From the NCBI GenBank assembly GCA_028714695.1, contig JAQTLX010000008.1:1-64000 (forward strand): DNA of 64,000 nt. Direction: 5' to 3'. This stretch comes from Ignavibacteria bacterium (GTDB lineage: Bacteria; Bacteroidota; Ignavibacteria; Tepidaquicellales; Tepidaquicellaceae). The position numbers and the translations under genes are program-made. The stretch's first letter is position 1. Each line of letters opens with the position of its first letter. Of this stretch, positions 37,916 through 45,991 are shown in pieces. A model generated the notes under the pieces. It worked only from the letters and a program-made list of their open reading frames with translations. It made no database searches and was not told the origin of the DNA.

Positions 37916-38030
37916 ATAAATATATCATAATCTATATTACTTGGATATAATGTACAAACATGCCGGAGTGACAGAAGATGAGTATTTATTTCTGCAAAGA
38001 AATTAATTATTACTACAAAACTATTTTTAC

Positions 38031-38605
38031 GATTCCCGCTAAAATCCGCCGCGGCGGAGGAATGACAGAATCAGAGTGCTCTGCTCTCAAATATTAAATT
38101 ATCTTTGCGTTCTTTGCGGTAAGTGTTTTTTCATTGAATGCTCTTATGCTTTTACTCTTTAAAATATGATAAATCTTTGCGCGCTTTGCGCACTTGGCGG
38201 AAAATGTTTTTTCAGTAAATGCTCTTATGCTTTTACTCTTTAAAATATGATAAATTTTTGCGCGCTTTACGGAAAATGTTTTTTTCAGTAAATGCTCTTA
38301 TGCTTTTGCTCTTTAAAATATGATAAATCTTTGCGCGTTTTGAGCGCTTTGCGGTAAATGCTCTTAATCTTTTGCTCTTTGATATGTGATTAATCTTTGC
38401 GTTCTTTGCTCACTTTGCGGTGAATGCTCTTAAGCTTTTGCTCTTTGATATGTGATTAATCTTTGCGTTCTTTGCGCACTTTGCGGTGAATGCCCTTAAG
38501 TTTTTGCTTTTTGATATGTAATGCGAATCTTTGACTTCTAGATTCTAAATTCTAGATTCTAAATTCTAGATTCTAAATTCGAAATTCTAGATTCTAGATT
38601 CTCTC
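38031..38605. repeat. Degenerate intergenic repeats, about 65-80 bp period
   Basis: A reversed remnant of the hairpin repeat of 123-559 (GATTCCCGCTAAAA) opens the region. From about 38100 to 38520 there are six imperfect units with the phrases ATGCTCTTATGCTTTTACTC, AATATGATAAATCTTTGCGC and CTTTGCGGTAAATG; spacing shrinks from about 79 to 65 bp. At 38540-38603 an 8-15-bp simple repeat (GATTCTAAATTCTA) follows, ending at the transketolase gene. No gene is visible. Confidence 0.75.
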
Positions 38606-38607
38606 TA

Positions 38608-39513
38608 TTAACTCCTTTTAATATAATCCGTAATCCTGTTTGCAATCTGCTCGCCTGTGAATCCTTCGTGTTCAAGTACGTCATTTATTAAAGCAGGCTT
38701 GAACCAGTTATTCTCAAGTGCAATCGGTAATACCGGCGTATGGATTTTATTCTTTACGAATAACTCGGCTGTTATCGAATAAAGCCCGCCTGTAAGAAAA
38801 TGATCTTCAAGCGTTACAATCAGTTTTGTCTTTTCCGCCGTCTCAAGCACAAGCGCCTCGTCGAATGGCTTTGGTGTCCTCACGTTTATAAGCCCGATTG
38901 ACATTCCCATACCTTCAAGAATTTCTTTTGCCTTAAGCGCCTGATTGAACAAATATCCGTTCACCAATATCGTGATGTCTTTCCCTTCCGATATCACTTC
39001 CGCCTTGCCAATCTCAAAATCTTCCGAATGCTTATACACGGGCGCTTCATCGTTAAACCTGATGTAAAACGCTTCCTGAGATTCAAGGATTTTTCTCAGA
39101 CATATGGAAAGGTCTTCTTCATCCGCCGGACAGAATACATTCATGTTCGGAATTCCGCGCATTAATGAAACGTCTTCAAGCGCCTGATGAGCAGGACCGT
39201 TCGCTGTCGATAAAAATCCGGGAGAGAAACCGACCAGTTTCACAGGCAGTTTGCCGACACCGATATCAGTTCTTATAAATTCAAATGCTCTCATAGTTAG
39301 AAACGCTGCGAAGCCGTGTGCAACTGCATTCCTTCCCCGGAGCGCGAATCCGCAGGCTGTGCCTACTAAAGTCTGTTCCGTTATTCCCGTATCAATGAAT
39401 CTTTCTCCGAGCAGAAGCGGCAAATTGCTGATATGAGTTCTGCTTTCGGCTGTAAGGATTATGTATGTTTCGTCTCCAATAACGATTTCTTTCAGGGCGT
39501 CTTCGTAAGTCAT
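38608..39513 (-). CDS. Transketolase C-terminal half (split transketolase family)
   Basis: A 301-residue protein matching the pyrimidine-binding and C-terminal domains of transketolase/DXP synthase-type thiamine diphosphate enzymes: FIDTGITEQTLVGTACGFAL (activating Glu), GPAHQALEDVSLMRGIPNM, CPADEEDL and a C-terminal LVTLEDHFLTGGL. In split transketolases an N-terminal subunit of about 270 residues with the diphosphate-binding GDG motif is normally adjacent. Here there is none: the gene is flanked by repeats and the divergent queA. The partner must lie elsewhere, or the enzyme acts on its own. Confidence 0.85.
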   Translation of the reverse strand: MTYEDALKEIVIGDETYIILTAESRTHISNLPLLLGERFIDTGITEQTLVGTACGFALRGRNAVAHGFAAFLTMRAFEFIRTDIGVGKLPVKLVGFSPGFLSTANGPAHQALEDVSLMRGIPNMNVFCPADEEDLSICLRKILESQEAFYIRFNDEAPVYKHSEDFEIGKAEVISEGKDITILVNGYLFNQALKAKEILEGMGMSIGLINVRTPKPFDEALVLETAEKTKLIVTLEDHFLTGGLYSITAELFVKNKIHTPVLPIALENNWFKPALINDVLEHEGFTGEQIANRITDYIKRS

Positions 39514-39586
39514 AAGTTTAATGTGTTATGCAATTAAATTAAAATTTAATAATACAAATAAAAAGGTTATTTTCGCTTTGCACATT

Positions 39587-40801
39587 ATGACTCCCGATAA
39601 CATATTAAATCTTAAAGATTTTGACTATGATTTGCCTTTGGAGAGGATTGCTCAGTTTCCGCTTCCCCAAAGGGATAAATCTAAGTTGCTTGTCTTTAAA
39701 AACGGTATAATTAAAGAATCTGTTTTTTCGGCAATAAACACTTATATTCCCGAAGACTCATTTCTTGTGTTCAATAACACTAAGGTTATAAACGCAAGAT
39801 TGTTCTTCAGGAAAAAAACAGGCGCGAAAATCGAAATATTCTGTCTGGAACCTTCAGGTAACAAAACCGTTGAAATTGCATTTTCAGAGAAAGAATATTC
39901 TAACTGGATTTGCCTTGTCGGAAACGCAAGCAAATGGACAGATGAGATCCTTGAAAAAGAAATCTTCGTAAACGGTGAAAAATGTATTCTCTATGCCGAA
40001 AAAATCAGAGCAGTATCCGGTAATTTCGAAATAAGATTTTCATGGAGTCTGAAAGCGCTTACTTTTTCTGAGATTATTCACGAAGCAGGCTTAATCCCTT
40101 TGCCTCCGTATATTAAAAGAACTCCTGAAAAGGACGACTCCGAAAGATACCAGACTGTTTATGCCGATTCGGAAGGCTCGGTTGCCGCTCCTACGGCAGG
40201 TCTTCATTTTACGGAAGAAATATTGATTGAATTCGGTAAAAAAGGAATACAATACGATTATCTGACGTTGAATGTCGGCGCAGGCACATTTAAACCTATT
40301 AAAGAGGAAAACGTCTTTAATCACAGTATGCACTTTGAAAGTTTCTCGGTGAAAAAAAGTTTTCTCGAAAAATTACTCGGTTATTCAGGCAGTAATATAG
40401 TTGCAGTCGGAACAACATCAGTGCGAACACTCGAAAGCCTTTACTGGATGTATGTTCTTGGCAAACATAAAACGGGATTTGTTCTCAATCAGTGGGAGGT
40501 CTATAATTACAACGAAAAAGACTTTCCCGATTTAAAAACTGTTTTAAAAGGTCTTATTGACCATCTCGACGACATTAATGAAGATACAATAAACGGTTCA
40601 ACCGAACTTATGATAATACCGGGATATAAATACAAAGTTGTCGATGTCTTAATTACAAATTTTCATATGCCGTGCAGTTCTCTGCTCCTGCTTGTTTCAG
40701 CGTTTACAGGCGAAAACTGGAAAAAGATTTATGAATATGCGCTTGCGAATAATTTCAGATTTTTAAGTTACGGCGACAGTTCGATTTTATTTAAACAATA
40801 A
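39587..40801 (+). CDS. queA: S-adenosylmethionine:tRNA ribosyltransferase-isomerase QueA
   Basis: QueA transfers and isomerises the ribosyl group of SAM to 7-aminomethyl-7-deazaguanine in tRNA, making epoxyqueuosine. The start ATG at 39587 gives MTPDNILNLKDFDYDLP, the family's usual beginning; the 22 codons upstream are not supported. Signatures are RIAQFPLPQRDKSKLL, FNNTKVINARLF, SVAAPTAGLHFT, LNVGAGTFKP, NFHMPCSSLLLLVSAF and YGDSSIL. At 404 residues it is longer than the 345-residue norm, with an insertion before the C-terminus (about 295-340). It is 4 bp from the next gene. Target tRNAs include tRNA-Asp, which is encoded at 55.5 kb. Confidence 0.93.
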   Translation: MTPDNILNLKDFDYDLPLERIAQFPLPQRDKSKLLVFKNGIIKESVFSAINTYIPEDSFLVFNNTKVINARLFFRKKTGAKIEIFCLEPSGNKTVEIAFSEKEYSNWICLVGNASKWTDEILEKEIFVNGEKCILYAEKIRAVSGNFEIRFSWSLKALTFSEIIHEAGLIPLPPYIKRTPEKDDSERYQTVYADSEGSVAAPTAGLHFTEEILIEFGKKGIQYDYLTLNVGAGTFKPIKEENVFNHSMHFESFSVKKSFLEKLLGYSGSNIVAVGTTSVRTLESLYWMYVLGKHKTGFVLNQWEVYNYNEKDFPDLKTVLKGLIDHLDDINEDTINGSTELMIIPGYKYKVVDVLITNFHMPCSSLLLLVSAFTGENWKKIYEYALANNFRFLSYGDSSILFKQ

Positions 40802-40805
40802 TTAT

Positions 40806-41771
40806 ATGATTAATATTTTAAAGAAATTTCCAAAACTGAATTATTCTCTTCTGCCCACTCCGATACATAAACTCGAAAATCTGTCGAAGTTTTTCGGAGC
40901 GAATATCTATTGCAAAAGGGACGATATGACGGGCTTTGCTTTCGGCGGCAATAAAACGAGAAAACTTGACTATCTCGTTGCCGAAGCAATTGCGCAAAAA
41001 ACGGATACACTTGTTTGCGTCGGTGCTAACCAATCGAATTTCTGTAGAATCGCCTCCGCATACGGCTCTGCCTGCCATCTTGATGTTACACTTGTACTCG
41101 GAGGCAAAAAACCTCCCGTAGCGACCGGCAATCTTATGCTTGATTACCTTTTCGGTGCGAGAATCACACACATCGATTCAGAAGACTGGGATGTGTGGGA
41201 GAATGAAGCGATAAGAATTTCGGAAGATTTAAGAAAGAAAGGGAAAAAAGTTTACTGGATGCCTATCGGCGGCTCCACACATACAGGCGCACTCGGATAT
41301 GTTGAATGCATGATAGAAATAACCGATTACAGCAAAAGACATAAAGTTGATTTCGATTATATCATTCATGCTACAGGCTCGGCGGGCACGCAGTCCGGTC
41401 TGGTCGTAGGAAAACAGTTAACCGGCTGGAAAGGCGAGATTATCGGCATGGCTGTTACTAAACATAAACATCAGTTGACTGAAGAAGTACTTACATTATC
41501 AAGAGAAACTGCCGCGATGTTCGATATCGAAGTAAACAAACAAAACATAAAAGTTGACGATAATTACATCGGCAAATGCTACGGAGCGCATACTAAAAAA
41601 GCCGAAGACGCAATCAAACTATTCGCTAGAAAAGAAGGAATTTTGCTCGATAATGTATATACCGGGAAAGCGGCATCCGGAATGCTGGATTATCTGAGCA
41701 AAAAACACTTCGAAAAGAACGCTAATATACTGTTTTTACATACCGGAGGGAATATACAGTTGTTTAAATGA
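40806..41771 (+). CDS. D-cysteine desulfhydrase / ACC deaminase-family PLP enzyme
   Basis: A 321-residue pyridoxal-phosphate enzyme of fold type II. The family block CKRDDMTGFAFGGNKTRKL contains the Schiff-base lysine. Other motifs are GANQSNFCRIASAYG (phosphate/substrate loop), HATGSAGTQSGL and the C-terminal FLHTGG. Members convert D-cysteine to pyruvate, sulfide and ammonia or deaminate 1-aminocyclopropane-1-carboxylate; the sequence does not settle which. It follows queA at 4 bp and probably shares its transcript. Confidence 0.85.
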   Translation: MINILKKFPKLNYSLLPTPIHKLENLSKFFGANIYCKRDDMTGFAFGGNKTRKLDYLVAEAIAQKTDTLVCVGANQSNFCRIASAYGSACHLDVTLVLGGKKPPVATGNLMLDYLFGARITHIDSEDWDVWENEAIRISEDLRKKGKKVYWMPIGGSTHTGALGYVECMIEITDYSKRHKVDFDYIIHATGSAGTQSGLVVGKQLTGWKGEIIGMAVTKHKHQLTEEVLTLSRETAAMFDIEVNKQNIKVDDNYIGKCYGAHTKKAEDAIKLFARKEGILLDNVYTGKAASGMLDYLSKKHFEKNANILFLHTGGNIQLFK

Positions 41772-41824
41772 TGTATTAATCTGCATTATCTTTTATTTTA
41801 TAAAAAAACTTTATATATTAAAAT

Positions 41825-42349
41825 ATGGATGGCATATTAACACAGAAACCCTTTCTCGAAGAGTATCCGGGACATTATTCCCATTACGTAAATCTCGTCG
41901 AAGAAGGAAATATTCTTGACGTACTCGAAAAACAGTCGATAATTACACAGGATTTCCTTTCTTCAATACCGGAGGATTACGGCGACCATTCCTATGCCTT
42001 CGGTAAATGGACAATTAAAGATATCGTTGGACATTTAATCGATACCGAGAGGATTTTCAGTACTAGGGCGCTAAGAATTGCGCGCGGAGACAAACAGCCG
42101 ATGCCTGGCTTCGAACAGGATGATTACGTTAAGAACGGTAATTTCTTCAAAAGACCGATGAAAGATCTTAATGATGAAAGAATGATGCTGCGTGCCGCTA
42201 ATATTAAAATGTTCAGAAGTTTTGACGAACTCGTTTTTTTAATGAAGGGTGTGGTAAATGACAATGATATTACGGTAAGAGCATTGCTTTATTTACTTTT
42301 AGGGCATGAAATTTACCATTTAAAGTTTATGAAAGAAAATTATTTTTGA
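41825..42349 (+). CDS. DinB-family protein
   Basis: A 174-residue four-helix-bundle protein of the DinB superfamily. Metal-binding histidines are in VGHLIDTERIF and LGHEIYHLKFM, the three-histidine pattern of the family. The N-terminal PGHYSHYVNLV and central GKWTIKDIVGHL are typical of the DinB-like proteins of Bacteroidota. Functions in this superfamily vary (bacillithiol and mycothiol transferases, hydrolases), so no reaction is assigned. It lies 53 bp after the PLP enzyme. Confidence 0.8.
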   Translation: MDGILTQKPFLEEYPGHYSHYVNLVEEGNILDVLEKQSIITQDFLSSIPEDYGDHSYAFGKWTIKDIVGHLIDTERIFSTRALRIARGDKQPMPGFEQDDYVKNGNFFKRPMKDLNDERMMLRAANIKMFRSFDELVFLMKGVVNDNDITVRALLYLLLGHEIYHLKFMKENYF

Positions 42350-42392
42350 ATTCAGGAGAAGGGAAGGAGAAAATAAATCTAGGGAGAAATTT

Positions 42393-43166
42393 ATGAAAAA
42401 TTACGTTAAAACATTTTCAGCATTAATTCTGATACTGGCGCTTGCGGTCTCATTCGAAGCCTGTACAAGAAAAACAAAAAATCCGAATCCAAATCAGAAT
42501 CCTGCCGATTCAAATAAAAATGCTTCGGAGTACAATTACAAAAAACGTGACAGCACGGATATATACGGCAGCGGATATTTTGAGTACAGGGATACACTCG
42601 ATACGTATCATCTGGGTTATTCAATACCAAGGGATAGTATTTATAAAGTGTGGAATATTAAGGAATTCGAAAAACTGAATTATTTAATAAGTACAGATTC
42701 GCTGAATCCCGGTCCTTACCTTGATAGAGGCAATCATCTTCAAAACATCCATAAATACATTGACGCAATCCATGATTATGATATGTATATTATGCTGAAT
42801 CCGTACAACCATTCTGCGTACCAGAACAGGGGAACTGCGCACGAAAGACTTAAACACTATGACCAGGCTCTGTGGGACTATCAAAAGGTGCTTGTACTAA
42901 AACCGGATGATACAATCGCGAATTTCAACAAAGGCGTAATTTATGATGCGATAAATAACCCCTGGATGGCAATAAAAGAATATGATACGGTTGTATATAA
43001 AGACCCGAAACTTGCAAAAGCATATTATAACAGAGGCGCCTCTTATGAAAAAGTCGAGAAATTTGATGAAGCAATTAGGGATTACAGAAAAGCAATTGAA
43101 CTTAACCCAAGATATAAAGAAGAACTCGAAAGAAAAATCGATTTTCTTAATTACGAATATAGATAA
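42393..43166 (+). CDS. TPR-repeat lipoprotein
   Basis: A 257-residue lipoprotein: signal ending AVSFEAC, then an N/P-rich linker, and from about residue 95 four tetratricopeptide repeats with the PYLDRGNHL, AYQNRGTAHERL, TIANFNKGVIYDAI and AYYNRGASYEKV starts, ending AIRDYRKAIELNPRYKEEL. It is likely an outer-membrane or periplasmic protein-protein interaction platform. A GGGAG-type ribosome binding site precedes the ATG. No partner is evident from the context. Confidence 0.8.
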   Translation: MKNYVKTFSALILILALAVSFEACTRKTKNPNPNQNPADSNKNASEYNYKKRDSTDIYGSGYFEYRDTLDTYHLGYSIPRDSIYKVWNIKEFEKLNYLISTDSLNPGPYLDRGNHLQNIHKYIDAIHDYDMYIMLNPYNHSAYQNRGTAHERLKHYDQALWDYQKVLVLKPDDTIANFNKGVIYDAINNPWMAIKEYDTVVYKDPKLAKAYYNRGASYEKVEKFDEAIRDYRKAIELNPRYKEELERKIDFLNYEYR

Positions 43167-43173
43167 GAAATCA

Positions 43174-43203
43174 GGGGATTGGATTATTTAAAATCCAGTC
43201 CCC
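43174..43203. terminator. Hairpin between convergent genes
   Basis: GGGGATTGGATT (43174-43185) pairs with AATCCAGTCCCC (43192-43203) with one G-T pair and a six-base loop. It overlaps the stop codon of the minus-strand gene and lies 7 bp beyond the plus-strand stop, so it may serve both. There is no strong T run. Confidence 0.4.
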
Positions 43204-43585
43204 ATGTTCCTGCGCTTTTTACCGTTACAATGTATGCATCCGTCTGAGGAATCTCAACTTCAGTATTGCTCTCATAATTACCCCTTGTGTCTGCAAGTAC
43301 CTTTACTAATTTTCCGTCATTGGTCTTCAAATCGGCATAAAAATGACCCGTGCCTTCGTGGTAATATTCGAATAACGCCGAACCTTTGTTAAGGTGAATA
43401 ATCTGCGTCTTATCCCCGCTTACGTTATATGCCAGCCGGTACTGTATCTTTTTGCCCTCAACGCTTGTTTTATCCTCAACGATTGAATTAATGAAATTAT
43501 CCTTTAATAAATAATAGGCTAAAACGAATAATCCGAATACGAATAAGAAACTTATGACAAGCCTTGCTTTTGAATTCTTTCTCAT
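43184..43585 (-). CDS. Single-pass membrane protein with periplasmic domain, unknown
   Basis: About 133 residues from the ATG at 43585 (the frame is open to 43633, but MRKNSKARLVISFLFVFGLF is the natural start). One membrane anchor (residues 9-27) leads to a periplasmic beta-sandwich-like part: GKKIQYRLAYNVSG, HFYADLKTNDGKLVKVLADT and a terminal YIVTVKSAGTWGLDF. The end resembles domains that detect or bind via a C-terminal W-x-L motif, but I do not recognise the family. Confidence 0.6.
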   Translation of the reverse strand: MRKNSKARLVISFLFVFGLFVLAYYLLKDNFINSIVEDKTSVEGKKIQYRLAYNVSGDKTQIIHLNKGSALFEYYHEGTGHFYADLKTNDGKLVKVLADTRGNYESNTEVEIPQTDAYIVTVKSAGTWGLDFK

Positions 43586-43677
43586 TGTTCCCTGTTTTTT
43601 TAACAATATAATAAGAATTTTCAATATCCTCAAGTTTGTATTCAGGCTTGAATAATAAGTGATATTTGGATAATTTC

Positions 43678-44547
43678 ATGAAAATTAATTTCGTGAAAAA
43701 AGTATTAATCATTTTATTCGTTTCTCTTTTCTCCATTTCTTGCCAAAGAAAAGAAGAAGAAAAACCTGTCCTGCAGAATATCTACAGAACCTATATGGGC
43801 GAACGCAATAACTTCAAGGTTTGGGTTGTCGACGGCGCCCTTATACGCGAGACAATATTCAATGAATTTATATATGGCGGTAATGACGAAAGATATATCT
43901 TCGTCCCCGAAGGTGAAATGTGGATTGATAATTCCATATCAGCCGAAGAGTATGAAACCACTTTGCAGCACGAGATAAATGAACGGAATCTCATGAGAAA
44001 ATTCGGAATGACGTATTTCGACGCGCATGATTCTTCGCTGTCGCTGGAACTTCAGATGAGAGCAATATATAAATCGGAAAGCGAAAAGCATGAGTCCTTA
44101 CTGCCGCTTATGATGCCCATAGATTTCGATTCCACACAGGAAATAGAAAGTCTGCCCGAAAAAATCAAACTCAAAAATATTTACCGCGTTCCCTTCGGCG
44201 AGCGAAACGGCGTGAAGATCTGGATAGTCGACGGCTATGCCGTAAGGCGCGATGTATATCCCGACTTCGGATTCAGCGGAAACGGATACGCGTATATGTT
44301 CATACCGAAAGATGAAATATGGATTGACGGCGAGATAACTTGCGAGGAAATTGAGTATTCAATAAGTCTGGAATTGAAAGAGCGCGAATTAATGAGTGCC
44401 GGAAAATATTACGATGACGCGTATCTCGAAGCGGTAAAAATTTCGGACGCAATGAGAAAATCGAACAGGGAAATGATTCGCATAAAGAAATTGATCGTTC
44501 CTTCGGTACTTTTAAGAGATACGGGTTCAGGTACGGGCAGAAACTGA
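43678..44547 (+). CDS. Lipoprotein with duplicated domain and one HExxxR motif
   Basis: About 289 residues from the ATG at 43678. The signal ends SLFSISC. Two homologous domains follow: NIYRTYMGERNNFKVWVVDG to FDAHDSSLSLELQMR (about 32-128), and NIYRVPFGERNGVKIWIVDG to YDDAYLEAVKISDAMRK (about 161-266). In the first, IDNSISAEEYETTLQHEINER carries a HExxxR motif like that of related single-domain proteins (H-E-L-x-E-R) that look metallopeptidase-like. In the second the histidine is replaced (SLELKER), so that half is probably inactive. Function unknown. Confidence 0.65.
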   Translation: MKINFVKKVLIILFVSLFSISCQRKEEEKPVLQNIYRTYMGERNNFKVWVVDGALIRETIFNEFIYGGNDERYIFVPEGEMWIDNSISAEEYETTLQHEINERNLMRKFGMTYFDAHDSSLSLELQMRAIYKSESEKHESLLPLMMPIDFDSTQEIESLPEKIKLKNIYRVPFGERNGVKIWIVDGYAVRRDVYPDFGFSGNGYAYMFIPKDEIWIDGEITCEEIEYSISLELKERELMSAGKYYDDAYLEAVKISDAMRKSNREMIRIKKLIVPSVLLRDTGSGTGRN

Positions 44548-44548
44548 T

Positions 44549-44794
44549 TTAAAGCAGTCCGCCGCCTATAATAAGTCTGAAACCTCCTATGAAAATTGCA
44601 ATCGCGCAAAGAATTATTCCTGTAATTGCAGGTCCCTTATTCCTTTCATTCATCCCCGTTGCGACTATGCTTAATATCAAACCGAGTGTCGCCAGCGGTA
44701 TATTGAACCAATTAAACCATCCGAGAAATGGAATTAATCCTATGAAAAATCCTACTATTGTGATTACTCCGATAATTAGTCCCGCTATTCCCAT
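44549..44794 (-). CDS. Small membrane protein, DUF4190-like
   Basis: An 81-residue protein with two hydrophobic segments (residues 4-45 and 55-78) separated by ATGMNERNKGPAI. The organisation, two membrane segments with a short loop N-K/R-G, is like DUF4190-type small membrane proteins. It is convergent with the duplicated-domain lipoprotein, with a 1-bp gap between stop codons. No function can be given. Confidence 0.6.
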   Translation of the reverse strand: MGIAGLIIGVITIVGFFIGLIPFLGWFNWFNIPLATLGLILSIVATGMNERNKGPAITGIILCAIAIFIGGFRLIIGGGLL

Positions 44795-44931
44795 GTTCTT
44801 AATTATTATTTATTCCAAATTAAATTAATGCGTTCTTAAAATCAACTCTCATTGACTTTCTGTTTATTAGACGAATTCCCGTGTAATGGGTTTCAGGAAG
44901 CGGTATTATTGATCTATTTTGTTGAAGATAC

Positions 44932-45330
44932 TCAGTTCCTCCTGTATATTTTAGAATCGTCTTGATATGATTTGCTGCTGCCTGATACATGCATATGCAC
45001 GATTTCAGGAAGCATGTTAATCGGGGCGGAATCCAATACTGCTTTTTCAAATTCTTTCATTTTGTCGTATTTTATCTCTACGATTCCGGTTTGAAAAACT
45101 AAAACAATGTTACCTATAACTCTGAAGAATTTATCATCTGTATTTAAGACGAACCCCCTATATAATCCGGTTTCAAAATCACCGGTTTGTGAAAGAAAAC
45201 CGCTTTCCAGTCCCCCTAAAATATTATCTATTTTCTTCTTCTGTAATTCATCCAGACGCCATTCATATTCAAGTTCTGAACACGCCAGTTTTACCTTTGC
45301 TCTGTCGACACCGATTTTTTCAGTTTTCAT
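44932..45330 (-). CDS. Unknown protein, possibly frameshifted near its end
   Basis: A 132-residue protein (MKTEKIGVDRAKVKLACSEL...) with no recognised domain. It overlaps the upstream gene by 11 bp, so the two form a pair. Its last 15 residues look out of character, while a neighbouring frame (44820-44990) encodes a sensible continuation (KYTGGTEYLQQNRSIIPLPE... to FKNALI). A single-base indel near 44970-45000 would join them into a protein of about 185 residues. Either a sequencing error or a real truncation is possible. Confidence 0.5.
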   Translation of the reverse strand: MKTEKIGVDRAKVKLACSELEYEWRLDELQKKKIDNILGGLESGFLSQTGDFETGLYRGFVLNTDDKFFRVIGNIVLVFQTGIVEIKYDKMKEFEKAVLDSAPINMLPEIVHMHVSGSSKSYQDDSKIYRRN

Positions 45331-45757
45331 TTTGTTTCCAGTATTGTTTATGATATTGAGTGTCTTGTTTTATTTTTTTTGACAATGAATAGAGCGCTTC
45401 CGAGACATTTTTGTAATCAATTATTTCTTTAAAATTTGTTCTCGATATCTCTTTTATCACGAATTTTTCCAGATGTCCGTCAGGGTCGGAATAAACCGAT
45501 ATCGTATTCCCCGTTTCGGTAATTATGATGTTCTTTCTTACTATCACTTTGTACTCGCCTAAGCATACAATTATTATTTCGTGCAGCCCGAATTCAATTT
45601 CCTCAGGTATTTCGGAAAATCCGCAGTTTAAACGGTTTAATATTTTTAAAACCCTCAGGCATTTGAGTCTGTTAATTGATGACTTCACAGTTCTCTTTCC
45701 CGGATAACTGTATATCTCTATCGAGCCGGGCGCTTTATTTGTATTGTGTTGTTCCAT
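45320..45757 (-). CDS. Unknown cytoplasmic protein
   Basis: A 145-residue protein rich in charged residues with no signal peptide. A central strand-rich part (EIIIVCLGEYKVIVRKNIII and GNTISVYSD) and a C-terminal helix (EALYSLSKKIKQDTQYHK) are visible. It begins an apparent two-gene unit with the next minus-strand gene (11-bp overlap). I do not recognise the family. The 234 bp upstream (45758-45991) shows no gene. Confidence 0.5.
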   Translation of the reverse strand: MEQHNTNKAPGSIEIYSYPGKRTVKSSINRLKCLRVLKILNRLNCGFSEIPEEIEFGLHEIIIVCLGEYKVIVRKNIIITETGNTISVYSDPDGHLEKFVIKEISRTNFKEIIDYKNVSEALYSLSKKIKQDTQYHKQYWKQNEN

Positions 45758-45991
45758 AAATGCGTCACTAATACTTCTATGGAAAATTAATCTAAAATGG
45801 CATCATAGAAAAACTAACAATATCGTTATTATTTCCAGATACTAACTCTGTATTTTGCGGGTTTATATTTGAAATGTCTAAAAAAACAATAGTTAAATGC
45901 GTTTTGAAAGGATCCTATATTTCCAAATCTTAGGGCGTTTTTGTATGCATTCAGGCATTAAATCCTGTATATTTAATTCACTGCCGCGGGG

